A program made the position numbers and the translations under genes. 12,387 nt of DNA from Bacteroidales bacterium Bact_07 (GTDB taxonomy: Bacteria > Bacteroidota > Bacteroidia > Bacteroidales > Tenuifilaceae): assembly GCA_001603415.1 (NCBI GenBank), contig LUYY01000048.1, positions 1 to 12,387 of the forward strand, read 5' to 3'. Shown piece after piece: positions 1 through 7,366 of this stretch. Within the stretch, counting starts at the first letter, position 1. Each line of letters starts with the position of its first letter. The notes under the pieces were generated by a model, which saw only the letters and a list, made by a program, of their open reading frames with translations, did not search any database and was not told the DNA's origin.

Positions 1-16
1 ACTCTCCTCTGTACTT

Positions 17-52
17 CGATATCAAAGGCTTAGTCGAACATCAAGGCTTAGT
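17..52. repeat. Imperfect 18-bp tandem repeat, two copies
   Basis: Two adjacent 18-base units (17-34 and 35-52) share CGA at the left end and the block AAGGCTTAGT at the right end; 13 of 18 positions agree. No gene covers this stretch: all six frames close quickly or give unconvincing peptides. It could be the edge of a longer array continuing left of the window, or chance similarity in non-coding DNA. No function is claimed. Confidence 0.35.
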
Positions 53-169
53 CTATTGCTTCATCTTTCTAATATTTTTTTCGGCGAGGGTTTACTAATC
101 TCTATAATGGTTTAATCAAACTTTTTGGTGCAATTCACTGTTTACATAAAGTACCAAAAAGTCTTTAAA

Positions 170-1120
170 ATGAAAGTTGGGATTATAGGAAGCGGAATGG
201 TTGGGGCTACCTCAGCTTACGCCATTATGATGAGGAAAGCGGCCAGCGATATTGTTCTAATTGACGCCAATGAAAGGCGTGCAATTGCCGAGGCTCAGGA
301 TATCATGCATGCTGTTCCATTTGCAGCAGCAACCGATATTTATGCAGGCAGTTTCAGCGACCTAAAAGATGCCAAGGTAGTTGTAATAGCGGCAGGAGCA
401 CACCAAAAACCTGGAGAAACAAGATTAATGCTAATGGAAAAGAATGCAGCCATTATGCGAGAAATTATCTCTAACACTGCAAATGTTAACCCAAATGCTA
501 TTTTTCTTGTTGCCACAAATCCGGTTGATATTATCACCCATATTTGTGTTGATATTGCAAAAGATTTTGGAATACCCCCTTCAAGAATTATAGGTAGCGG
601 AACCACACTCGATACGGCTCGATTCAGAACTCTGCTTGGAACCCATACTGGGGTTGACCCACAGCACGTTCATGCTTACGTGCTTGGTGAACACGGCGAT
701 TCTGAAGTGTTGTGCTGGTCAAATATCGATATTGGGGGCGTTCCGCTTGAAGATTTTATAGCACACCGAAACATTGAGTTTAACGAAGAGGTAAAGAATA
801 GAATTGACGATGGGGTTCGAAATGCTGCATACAAAATAATTGAAGGAAAGGGTTCAACCTATTACGGGGTTGCAGGCGCCATTGCAAAGCTTATTGAAAT
901 CATTAACCGCGATAATCGGGCTGTATTAACTATTAGTGCATTGATGGAGGATGTTGAGGGAATAAAAAATGTAACCCTTTCATTACCTCACATCATTGGT
1001 GGCGACGGCGATCTTGGTGTTTTGCCCATTAGACTAAACATTAAGGAAAAAATGTTACTCAGAAAAAGCGCAGAGATTATTAAATCTAAAATTGATGAAT
1101 TTGAAAAAAATGAAAAATGA
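170..1120 (+). CDS. ldh: L-lactate dehydrogenase (NAD-dependent)
   Basis: A 316-residue cytoplasmic enzyme that interconverts pyruvate and L-lactate with NADH, regenerating NAD+ in fermentation. The Rossmann loop G7-x-G9-x-x-G12 is followed by D32 at the end of the second strand, which indicates NAD rather than NADP. The substrate loop reads H78-Q79-K-P-G-E-T-R85. Gln at this place (Gln102 in standard numbering) marks lactate rather than malate dehydrogenase, where Arg is expected. The catalytic pair D148 and R151 lie in the LDTARFR segment, and the proton-relay histidine is H175 in GEHGDSE. Length is normal for the family. The ATG at 170 is preferred over an upstream in-frame TTG at 125, because the glycine-rich strand then starts at residue 2 as usual. 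It stands alone, with no co-directional neighbour. The lactate call over malate rests mainly on Q79. Confidence 0.93.
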   Translation: MKVGIIGSGMVGATSAYAIMMRKAASDIVLIDANERRAIAEAQDIMHAVPFAAATDIYAGSFSDLKDAKVVVIAAGAHQKPGETRLMLMEKNAAIMREIISNTANVNPNAIFLVATNPVDIITHICVDIAKDFGIPPSRIIGSGTTLDTARFRTLLGTHTGVDPQHVHAYVLGEHGDSEVLCWSNIDIGGVPLEDFIAHRNIEFNEEVKNRIDDGVRNAAYKIIEGKGSTYYGVAGAIAKLIEIINRDNRAVLTISALMEDVEGIKNVTLSLPHIIGGDGDLGVLPIRLNIKEKMLLRKSAEIIKSKIDEFEKNEK

Positions 1121-1195
1121 CTTTCTATAAATTAGTATTATCCGCTGATTCAATGAGTGGTTTAGCAAGATTTATTATGACTTATGTTCGTTAAC

Positions 1196-1221
1196 TCTCT
1201 AAGAAATTTGAGATTTTTTTT
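1196..1221 (+). terminator. Weak intrinsic terminator after ldh
   Basis: A short stem (TCTC at 1196-1199 with GAGA at 1210-1213, plus partial inner pairing) is followed directly by eight T residues (1214-1221), 75 bases beyond the ldh stop. The T tract is convincing but the stem is only four solid pairs, so this is a tentative call. The rest of the 280-base convergent gap (1121-1400) holds no gene that I can support. Confidence 0.4.
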
Positions 1222-1369
1222 CGGTTTTCTTCTGCCAGAAATTAATTCAGATTACACGGCACGAAATCTTTGCCGTTACCATTCATAAATAGAATTCTCC
1301 TGTCCACACAACACTCAATATTTGCGAATGGAGCAAAAGACGATGAGCGCTTAATAGGTTAACTCCCCA

Positions 1370-1390
1370 ACGTTTTCAGGTTGCAAACGT
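1370..1390. repeat. Inverted repeat in the convergent gap
   Basis: ACGTTT (1370-1375) and AAACGT (1385-1390) form a perfect 6-bp inverted repeat around a 9-base centre, 10 bases beyond the stop of the minus-strand isomerase-like gene. Neither strand shows a T tract after it, so it is not a classical terminator. It could be a 3'-end stabilising hairpin or chance. Confidence 0.3.
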
Positions 1391-1400
1391 GACATATCCT

Positions 1401-2594
1401 CTACCTCACCACTCCAATATTCAGCAGCTCCGCTGCCAGGGTTAGGCGTTGAGCCCAGTTGCCGGGTAAAACCATGTGGTGATTCCCAAAGGGATGCTCG
1501 GTAAAGTACTCTATGGCCGAAGGGCTAAGTTCAACCTCAAGCTGGGTGCGACAGGCATTTCGGCTCCTTGGCCTATCGGTTACCCGGCCAAGGGTAACAA
1601 AGATGTGGTTTAGGGTGCTATCGAACCTAAAGATGGTTACCTCCTCGCCTTTTACTTGGCCGTTTATGGCATATCCCTTGCCGGTTTCAAAATGGGTTTC
1701 GAGCTTAAACGTGGTTAAATGGTTAACCGGAGCGGTGCAATGAGCAAGAATGGCTTTGCCATCGCCCACATGGGCAATGTTGGCCATCCAGGGAATGGCG
1801 TTGCAAACCTCAGAGGAAAACATCATTGCAGCAGCACTACAAATATCGGCCTCGCAAGCAGTTGGAATACCGTCGTAGTTTAATTTGGCCAGAGCCAAAC
1901 AGGCCGTGTGTCCCGTTTTATTGACCAACGGGAAGCATTCTACTGCCATGGCGTTTAGCCTATAGAATGGGATAAGCGAGGCAAGCCCCTCGTATATCTT
2001 GCCGCTCTCAATCAATTCCTGACGGTTATCGGCCATGCCAAAAAGTGATGTGAAATCGGGTGAAACCTGCGATATCTCATCAAAAACCATATCATCCCAG
2101 CTGATATCAACCTGCTCAACACCAAGCTTGCTTTGCAGTAGGTATGGGTTAACGCCGCTTGCCACCAACCAAGGCGATGAACTTCCAACAACACCGAGCC
2201 GCTGGCCATGTAACTTACGAACTCCCATAAAGGCATGATAGTACTCGCTCAGATACTCTGCTGTAGCAGGGTTATCGGCATCGAGCAGAACGGAACGTAT
2301 GTTATGCTGGTTCATCCAGGCCTTTACCTCGGTGGCAGCAGCCCACGAGTTGGCCTCGCGCGAGGCAAGCAACAAGTAGAACCTGAACTCCTGCACCGAA
2401 TCAATGGCCAAATGCTCTGAACCCCCAGTTAAGAACATAAGCACATCGGGCTTATCGTTAACAAACTCCATCTCCTCGGGGTTAAATAAGCCCATGTACT
2501 TCTTCTTGGCCTTATCAAATACCGAAAGTTCTGCTGCCGGGAATGCCAGCAGCTTTACCCTTAACCGTTCCTTAATAAAATCGTTACTGCTCAT
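1401..2594 (-). CDS. L-fucose/L-arabinose isomerase-like protein (COG2407 type)
   Basis: A 397-residue soluble protein resembling the C-terminal two thirds of sugar ketol-isomerases such as FucI. Visible signatures are CEADI at 247-251 (metal-ligand Glu248), a following segment WMANIAHVG (269-277), LAHCTAP (283-289), the barrel-domain stretch around GKGYAINGQV (305-314) and a late GNHHMVLPGN (370-379) with His372/His373. E. coli FucI is near 590 residues, so this is one of the shorter FucI-like proteins. Where FucI has the second metal Asp, 24 residues after the Glu, this protein has Asn272. Its substrate cannot be read from sequence. The chosen ATG (2594) lies inside the last codons of the upstream hydrolase gene; an in-frame TTG at 2603 is the alternative. 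The overlap implies a shared transcript with that gene. Family membership is fairly sure, catalytic activity is not. Confidence 0.7.
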   Translation of the reverse strand: MSSNDFIKERLRVKLLAFPAAELSVFDKAKKKYMGLFNPEEMEFVNDKPDVLMFLTGGSEHLAIDSVQEFRFYLLLASREANSWAAATEVKAWMNQHNIRSVLLDADNPATAEYLSEYYHAFMGVRKLHGQRLGVVGSSSPWLVASGVNPYLLQSKLGVEQVDISWDDMVFDEISQVSPDFTSLFGMADNRQELIESGKIYEGLASLIPFYRLNAMAVECFPLVNKTGHTACLALAKLNYDGIPTACEADICSAAAMMFSSEVCNAIPWMANIAHVGDGKAILAHCTAPVNHLTTFKLETHFETGKGYAINGQVKGEEVTIFRFDSTLNHIFVTLGRVTDRPRSRNACRTQLEVELSPSAIEYFTEHPFGNHHMVLPGNWAQRLTLAAELLNIGVVR

Positions 2595-3753
2595 TGGTTT
2601 CAATACTTTTTACAATACTTATTCCGTACCTGATATACTGGTAAACATCCTCAGGGGTACCATCAATCCGGTTACTATTTCGAACATGCCCCAACCTAAC
2701 CACCACAGCGTTTAAATCGGGGATTACAAAGATATACTGTCCAAGCAAACCGCGAGCATACCAAACCCTATGGCCGTCGATATTTATCATCCACCACTGG
2801 TAACCATAAAAATCGACATTCTTGTTGGTTTCGGGGTCGAAAAGGTACGATGCAGGGGTTAACGCTTCGTTCAGGTAGTTCTCAGGCACAACCTGCTGGC
2901 CATTCCACTTGCCACCATTAAGCACAAGCTGACCAAATCGGGCAAAATCGCGGGCGTTGGTATTAAAGCAGCAAAATGCTTTTTCAACACCGTCCTTCCT
3001 GTCGAGGCACCAAAGGGCATCGTGTTCGACACCAACCTTTGTCCATATTTTTTCCGAGGCATAATCGGAAAGGGTCTTCCCTGTTGCCTTTTCAATGATA
3101 AGCGATAGAAGTTGAGTGTCGCCGCTGCGGTACTCGAATAGCTTTCCGGGTTCCTTAACCACCCTTTGGTTCAGTACCAGTTTAGGGAGGTTGTTCCCAT
3201 AGTAGCCCTGCGTGGTTAGCGAGAATAGCGTACTATACGATTCATCCCAGCTCAACCCCGAGCTCATGGTTAGTAAGTGTTTTATGGTGATTTTTGCTTT
3301 ATCGCCCTCAGCAAACTCAGGCAGGTATTTGCCAATAGGCTCATCGATACTTTTAATATAGCCATCGTTAACCGCACAGCCCATTAGCAGGCTAACAATG
3401 CTCTTGGCCATTGAGAAAGAGTTGGAGTATGAGTCTTTACCATAGCCGTCCCAGTAGGTTTCAAAAAGCAGGGCTGTATCCTTTACAACCAGGAAAGCCA
3501 CCGTGCGAAAATCGTTAAAATACTTAAGCTGTTCGTCGTTTAGCTGGTAGGTATTATACTCTGGGTGCAACTTCCAGGGTTGAGGTGTACCCGCCTTAAC
3601 GGTTCGGTTATGGAATATCTTGTAGTCGTCGATATTTACCTGCTGGTAAATTAACGCCCGCACAATGTAATGGTTTTGCGGCAAAGCCAGATAGATGGCA
3701 AGCGCAGCAAGAACCACCAAACCAGCTATTTTAAGTTTTCGCTTCCAGTTCAT
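2584..3753 (-). CDS. Membrane-anchored serine hydrolase, beta-lactamase/NylB-like family
   Basis: A 389-residue protein of the class C beta-lactamase-like superfamily (PF00144), whose members include esterases, DD-peptidases and 6-aminohexanoate-dimer hydrolases. A basic N-terminus followed by a hydrophobic helix (about residues 8-24) with no clear cleavage site suggests an inner-membrane anchor and a periplasmic domain. The nucleophile motif is S114-M-A-K117 and the second motif is Y208-R-S210, followed by GDTQLL as in NylB-like enzymes. A segment WYARGLLGQY (331-340) sits where the third (HxG/KTG-like) motif is expected. The start is the ATG at 3753; a TTG three codons upstream is less likely. 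It is the first gene of a two-gene unit with the isomerase-like gene. Substrate is unknown, and antibiotic hydrolysis should not be assumed because most relatives are not resistance enzymes. Confidence 0.8.
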   Translation of the reverse strand: MNWKRKLKIAGLVVLAALAIYLALPQNHYIVRALIYQQVNIDDYKIFHNRTVKAGTPQPWKLHPEYNTYQLNDEQLKYFNDFRTVAFLVVKDTALLFETYWDGYGKDSYSNSFSMAKSIVSLLMGCAVNDGYIKSIDEPIGKYLPEFAEGDKAKITIKHLLTMSSGLSWDESYSTLFSLTTQGYYGNNLPKLVLNQRVVKEPGKLFEYRSGDTQLLSLIIEKATGKTLSDYASEKIWTKVGVEHDALWCLDRKDGVEKAFCCFNTNARDFARFGQLVLNGGKWNGQQVVPENYLNEALTPASYLFDPETNKNVDFYGYQWWMINIDGHRVWYARGLLGQYIFVIPDLNAVVVRLGHVRNSNRIDGTPEDVYQYIRYGISIVKSIETNEQ

Positions 3754-3851
3754 AGCATTCAAGGTTTAGGTTGATATCTTGTGTCGAAATTAAGGATTGT
3801 TTTGGATTTTTTGTGATATTTGTTCTCAAAATATTTCTTACCGCTAAAATT

Positions 3852-4922
3852 ATGAATAGCTTATCGCTTAAAACAGTGCTTGTTACCCTTCTTATATCGA
3901 TTTATACTATTTCCCAAGCCCAAACCGATAGTACCGGGGTTAGCCTTAACCTTTTGGGGCAATCGTTTTTTGATAACAAGGAGTTTACCGGCAACATCAA
4001 AAAGGGATATACCCACCCAGGCTTTTACATACAGCCGGCTATAAAATTTGAAACGAAACAGTATAGCATTGCAGCGGGTTTCCATACTTTATACCTTGCC
4101 GGAGCCGATACCCTTGAGCGATTGGTACCGGTTCTTACGGCCAAGCTGCGCCTTAGCAATAGCATTACCTTAGTTGCCGGAACGTTAGAATCGCAGAGTG
4201 GGCATTGGTTACCTGAGCCACTATTTAAGCCCGAGCGTCTTTTTCTGAATCAACCCGAGACAGGCATACAGTTTCTTTATAATGGGAACAAAAGCAAGGC
4301 CGATTTGTGGATAAACTGGGAACGCTACATCAAAATTGGTAGTCCGTTTCAGGAAGAGTTTACGGTGGGATTTACCCATTTATACAATAGCTGGAAAGAA
4401 ATCACAGGATTCTCAAACGCCTTTCACGCAATGGCATTTCATCATGGCGGACAAATTGATAGCACCAACCTTCCCGTTCAAACCCATGTTAACATTGGCT
4501 TACTACCAGCTTTCAGCTTTAAGCCATCGGGTAAAACAAGATTAGCAATGGCCACATCCATATACTATTACAAAAACCTTTCCCCATCATTCACTTCGGA
4601 GTATAACACTGGGTTTGGATTGCATCCACAGGTAAAGGCATACCTTAACAGCACAACCCTTGAGGTTGGCTTTTGGTACTCCAACGGGTTTGTTAACCCG
4701 CGAGGTGAAGAGCTTTTTGGCTCGGTATCGACCATCAATCCCATTTATAACCAATCGATTCGACGACTGGGAACTCTTACCCTTGAATACCAAAAGCGGT
4801 TCATGAGCAGCATGCTTCTAAATGCCAATTTTAAGGCTTACTACGATTTTAAATCGAACCTGCTGGAGTACAGCTATACCCTTAGGTTGATTTTCGATGG
4901 GGAATTAGTTCGGCTAAAGTAA
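3852..4922 (+). CDS. Exported protein, probable outer-membrane beta-barrel, unknown function
   Basis: A 356-residue protein that I do not recognise as a named family. Residues 1-23 form a typical Sec signal peptide (basic start, hydrophobic core VLVTLLISIY, cleavage near SQA|Q), which also fixes the start at the ATG 3852; the frame is open from a TTG at 3771, but that would bury the signal peptide. The mature part is rich in aromatic residues and alternating polar/hydrophobic stretches separated by turns rich in Gly, Asn and Ser (for example SIAAGFHTLYLAG, LEVGFWYSNGF, YSYTLRLIF). That is the look of a transmembrane beta-barrel. The last strand is followed by a short polar tail ending in Lys rather than the usual terminal aromatic. 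It is divergently transcribed from the serine hydrolase across a 98-base gap, so shared regulation is possible but not shown. Confidence 0.65.
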   Translation: MNSLSLKTVLVTLLISIYTISQAQTDSTGVSLNLLGQSFFDNKEFTGNIKKGYTHPGFYIQPAIKFETKQYSIAAGFHTLYLAGADTLERLVPVLTAKLRLSNSITLVAGTLESQSGHWLPEPLFKPERLFLNQPETGIQFLYNGNKSKADLWINWERYIKIGSPFQEEFTVGFTHLYNSWKEITGFSNAFHAMAFHHGGQIDSTNLPVQTHVNIGLLPAFSFKPSGKTRLAMATSIYYYKNLSPSFTSEYNTGFGLHPQVKAYLNSTTLEVGFWYSNGFVNPRGEELFGSVSTINPIYNQSIRRLGTLTLEYQKRFMSSMLLNANFKAYYDFKSNLLEYSYTLRLIFDGELVRLK

Positions 4923-4923
4923 T

Positions 4924-4949
4924 AAAAAACCCGACCATGTTTGGTCGGG
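4924..4949 (-). terminator. Intrinsic terminator of the TPR gene, possibly bidirectional
   Basis: A perfect 8-bp GC-rich stem (CCCGACCA at 4930-4937 with TGGTCGGG at 4942-4949) closes a 4-base loop. On the minus strand the stem is followed by six T residues (4929-4924), the classical layout. It ends the minus-strand TPR transcript and lies directly after the stop of the convergent plus-strand gene. On the plus strand no T tract follows, so termination in that direction would be weaker. Confidence 0.85.
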
Positions 4950-4972
4950 CGATAATGTGCTGTTTAAGGGAG

Positions 4973-6217
4973 CTATTTATTCTCTTTAGGACAGTAAATG
5001 TTTACCATCTGCTCGGCAGGCTTGTAACCAAGCTCCAATGCCTTGCGGAAATCATCGCAACCGGATTTGAACTCCTGAACATTCATCTTTGAAATACCGC
5101 GGTTATAGTATGCTTCGGCATTCTTAGGGTCGGCTTTGATGATAACATCATAATCGGGAATGGCCTCCTTATGGTTACCCATAATTGCCTTTGAAATGGC
5201 ACGGTTATAGTAGGCCTGAACGTAGGAGGGATCAATGGTTAGCACCTTGTTAAAATCGACTATTGAACCCTTATAGTCCTTTTGGAAAGCACGGGCAACA
5301 CCCCTGCCGTAATAGGCTTTAAGGTAATCGGGCTTAAGCTCAATGGCCTTGTTGAAAGCAACAATGGCCTGCTTAAACTCGCCCTTACGCAGTAATGCGC
5401 CACCCTTTACCCCATACACCAATGGCAATTTAGGATTGATTGCAATGGCTTTATCAAGCACTTTAACTGCATCGTCGAAGCGTTGTGCATTGGCATAGGC
5501 TTCGCCCAAACTATAAAGCACCTCTTCGTCAGTAGGTAAATCCTTATTGGCTGTTTCCAAATCGGCAATTGCACCATTGTAATCCTGAATTTTGAGTTTG
5601 AAGATTCCCCTCTTCTTGTAGGCCTCAGGTGTAGCGTTAGCCCCTTCAATCATCTTGTCGTAATCGGCTATGGCACCCTTAAAATCGGCAAGGTTTGCAA
5701 GCGACTCGCCGCGACTATAAAAGGCTTCGAGGTTGGAACCATCGAGCTCAATGCTGCGATTATAATCCTTAATGGCCTGCTCAAACTCCATGATTGCTGC
5801 ATTGAGCAAACCACGCTGGTAGTATGCCTTTGAGCTGGAATCGTTCAGGGCGATTGCCCTGTTAAGGTCGGCCATGGCCTCGGTATAATGCTTTAGCTTG
5901 CGTTCCGATATCCCCCGGTGCAGATATAAATTGAAATCGGTTGAATCCAAAGCTATTGCTGCACTATAATCGGCAATGGCTAATGAATCGTTGTTCAATG
6001 CAGCAAGGGTTAAGCCGCGCTTAAAGTAGTAATCGTAGCGCTTGGGGTTAAGCTTTACAGCTCTGTTGAACCTATCAAGGGCAAGTTCATACTTGGCTGA
6101 ATCGAGCAGCTGTAAACCGGCTCTAAAATTATTTTCGGCCATACGGGGCTTAAGAATGAAGTAGGCTGTCAATCCTATAACAACCAGCCCAATAAGTATC
6201 ACCACAATACGTTTCAT
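4973..6217 (-). CDS. Membrane-anchored TPR repeat protein
   Basis: A 414-residue protein made of one N-terminal hydrophobic helix (about residues 4-21) and then about eleven consecutive tetratricopeptide repeats of 33-35 residues, from about residue 27 to near the end. Most repeats show the pattern A-Y-Y-x-R-G at the start of helix A and D-Y/F-x-x-A-I near helix B (AYYQRG, AYYGRG and AYYNRG are variants of the first). Such arrays are protein-binding scaffolds, and with the helix acting as an uncleaved anchor the repeats would face the periplasm. No catalytic domain is attached, so the partner is unknown. The ATG at 6217 is chosen because the TM helix follows at once; a TTG at 6238 adds seven residues without purpose. 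It lies 53 bases downstream of the M28 peptidase gene on the same strand and ends at a strong terminator. Confidence 0.85.
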   Translation of the reverse strand: MKRIVVILIGLVVIGLTAYFILKPRMAENNFRAGLQLLDSAKYELALDRFNRAVKLNPKRYDYYFKRGLTLAALNNDSLAIADYSAAIALDSTDFNLYLHRGISERKLKHYTEAMADLNRAIALNDSSSKAYYQRGLLNAAIMEFEQAIKDYNRSIELDGSNLEAFYSRGESLANLADFKGAIADYDKMIEGANATPEAYKKRGIFKLKIQDYNGAIADLETANKDLPTDEEVLYSLGEAYANAQRFDDAVKVLDKAIAINPKLPLVYGVKGGALLRKGEFKQAIVAFNKAIELKPDYLKAYYGRGVARAFQKDYKGSIVDFNKVLTIDPSYVQAYYNRAISKAIMGNHKEAIPDYDVIIKADPKNAEAYYNRGISKMNVQEFKSGCDDFRKALELGYKPAEQMVNIYCPKENK

Positions 6218-6240
6218 ACCTATTTGTTTTAATATCAATT

Positions 6241-6248
6241 CAAATTTA
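6241..6248 (-). promoter_or_regulatory. Candidate -7 promoter element for the TPR gene
   Basis: Read on the minus strand this is TAAATTTG, an exact match to the Bacteroidota -7 consensus TAnnTTTG, 23 bases before the ATG at 6217. Transcription would begin just downstream, giving a very short leader. No good TTTG -33 element is visible about 20 bases upstream, and the region is AT-rich, so chance is possible. If real, the TPR gene can be expressed apart from the interrupted peptidase. Confidence 0.35.
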
Positions 6249-6270
6249 TACGATTATTTCGAAATAAATG

Positions 6271-7248
6271 TTATTTGTTGGCTTCCATTATCAATGCGCA
6301 GTTTAGCTTAGCCACCTCGCGGGCAAAACGTGGGTTTTGGTTTGAGAGTAAGTCGGTTAGCTTGTGGTAGTTGGGGTCATCGTGCTGGCTTATGAAGAAA
6401 AGCGATTTGTAGTTCCTGAGGTAAAAATTATAGCTATCGCTATAGTTTCGGTAAGTGTTGTCGTTAACCGTTTTGAGCAGGGTGTAGGTTGAACAGATTT
6501 TTTGTGCATGCTTCCTAAAATCAACCGAATTGGGATAATCAATAACATTGAGATACCAACCCGTTGAATCGATAACCGGGCAGAACGATACCATATCGTT
6601 ATTGAGCATGAACTTCACCTTAGCCAGAGTATCGGACAAACTATTGGTTATATGCTGGCTACCATAAAGGCCAAGCTCCTCGGCAGCAAAGGTTGCAAAA
6701 ACAATGGTTGTTCGGGGTGCAAAACCCGATTGCTTAAGAACTCTGGCAACTTCGAGGGTTACCGCAACGCCGCTGGCGTTATCGTCGGCTCCGGGAGCCA
6801 CATTAAAAGGGCTTTCGGGTTCTGTACTTCGTAAAATACAATCGTGATGGCCTCCTATAATGGTAATACTATCAGGGTAAACAACACCGGGTAAGGTTGC
6901 TATTACATTGTACTGCCAGGTTTCATAGTTTTGTCCTCTGAAATATGCATTTAATGGGAAAGAATCGAGACGGGCATTTGTGTAACCGTAGCTCTTAAAC
7001 CTGTTCATAACAGCCATTGCCACATCGCGACGGTTATCGGCTAGTGTGAAACGGGTGCCCATTCCCTGTAGCATACCAATGGTTGCAGCAATGCTATCGG
7101 CATTGATTTTCTTGATTACCTGGGCAATTCATGGATCGGGCTTACTAGTGGGGTCAACAATTTCGTCGTCCTTTGAACAGGATGCCACAATACCAAATAG
7201 CAATAGGGCCAAAAGCCCCTTGAATACATAACGATAGGTAGAAGTCAT
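6271..7248 (-). pseudogene. M28 family zinc peptidase lipoprotein, interrupted by in-frame TGA
   Basis: Reading from the ATG at 7248, one frame of 325 codons is open except for a single TGA at codon 40 (7129-7131). The first 24 residues are a lipoprotein signal peptide ending in the lipobox V21-A-S-C24, followed by Ser-Lys-Asp-Asp-Glu, which resembles the Bacteroidota signal for surface display of lipoproteins. After the stop the frame continues without damage into a complete M28 aminopeptidase-type domain: GGHHD (H134, D136), GADDNASG (D156/D157), AAEELG (E190/E191), NND218 and H295 in DDPNYHK supply the expected two-zinc ligands and catalytic Glu. Translation restarting at Met59 (7074) or Met63 would give a catalytic domain with no export signal. 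The lesion lies in the linker between lipid anchor and domain. It may be a recent nonsense mutation, a strain polymorphism, a sequencing error, or rarely readthrough. Confidence 0.8.
7129..7131 (-). other. In-frame TGA stop in the M28 lipoprotein gene
   Basis: On the minus strand the context is GAT-CCA-TGA-ATT-GCC. The frame before (signal peptide, lipobox) and after (peptidase domain) is the same, so one substitution is enough to explain the break; TGG (Trp) or CGA (Arg) would restore it. TGA is a normal stop elsewhere here: it ends ldh and the deacetylase gene, and it is the regulatory stop in prfB. Genome-wide reassignment of TGA is therefore not supported. Confidence 0.85.
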
Positions 7249-7316
7249 AAACTTTAGTTTTGATGTAAAAATAAACATTCTGTTAATTCCGAAACGTTCC
7301 CAATTCAGAAATTTGA

Positions 7317-7324
7317 TACCTTTG
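7317..7324 (+). promoter_or_regulatory. Candidate -7 promoter element for the DUF2723 gene set
   Basis: TACCTTTG matches the Bacteroidota -7 consensus TAnnTTTG exactly and lies 42 bases before the ATG at 7367. Transcription starting a few bases downstream leaves a leader of roughly 35 bases. It also argues against an earlier start at 7313, which would overlap the promoter. No clear -33 TTTG is seen. The gap is divergent, so the peptidase promoter should lie in the same 118 bases. Confidence 0.5.
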
Positions 7325-7366
7325 GTGGCAAAACCCCCAAAAGGGTATAACCAAAACAGTAACCCG

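Noticed and set aside
103..108. TATAAT upstream of ldh as a sigma-70 type -10 box
   Set aside because: Bacteroidota promoters use a different -7 consensus, no -35 partner is visible, and the region is AT-rich.
125..169. N-terminal extension of ldh from a TTG at 125
   Set aside because: It adds 15 residues before the glycine-rich first strand, which normally starts at the N-terminus; the ATG at 170 fits the family.
2404..2715. 103-codon plus-strand frame across the hydrolase/isomerase overlap
   Set aside because: It is antisense to two well-supported genes and its translation has no recognisable feature.
7129..7131. TGA in the peptidase gene as a selenocysteine codon
   Set aside because: It lies in a linker just after the lipid anchor, not at a catalytic position, and the following bases show no obvious SECIS-type hairpin. 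M28 peptidases are not known selenoproteins.
7129..7131. Genome-wide reassignment of TGA to a sense codon
   Set aside because: ldh and the deacetylase end at TGA in the expected places and prfB itself keeps the regulatory TGA, so TGA is a working stop here.
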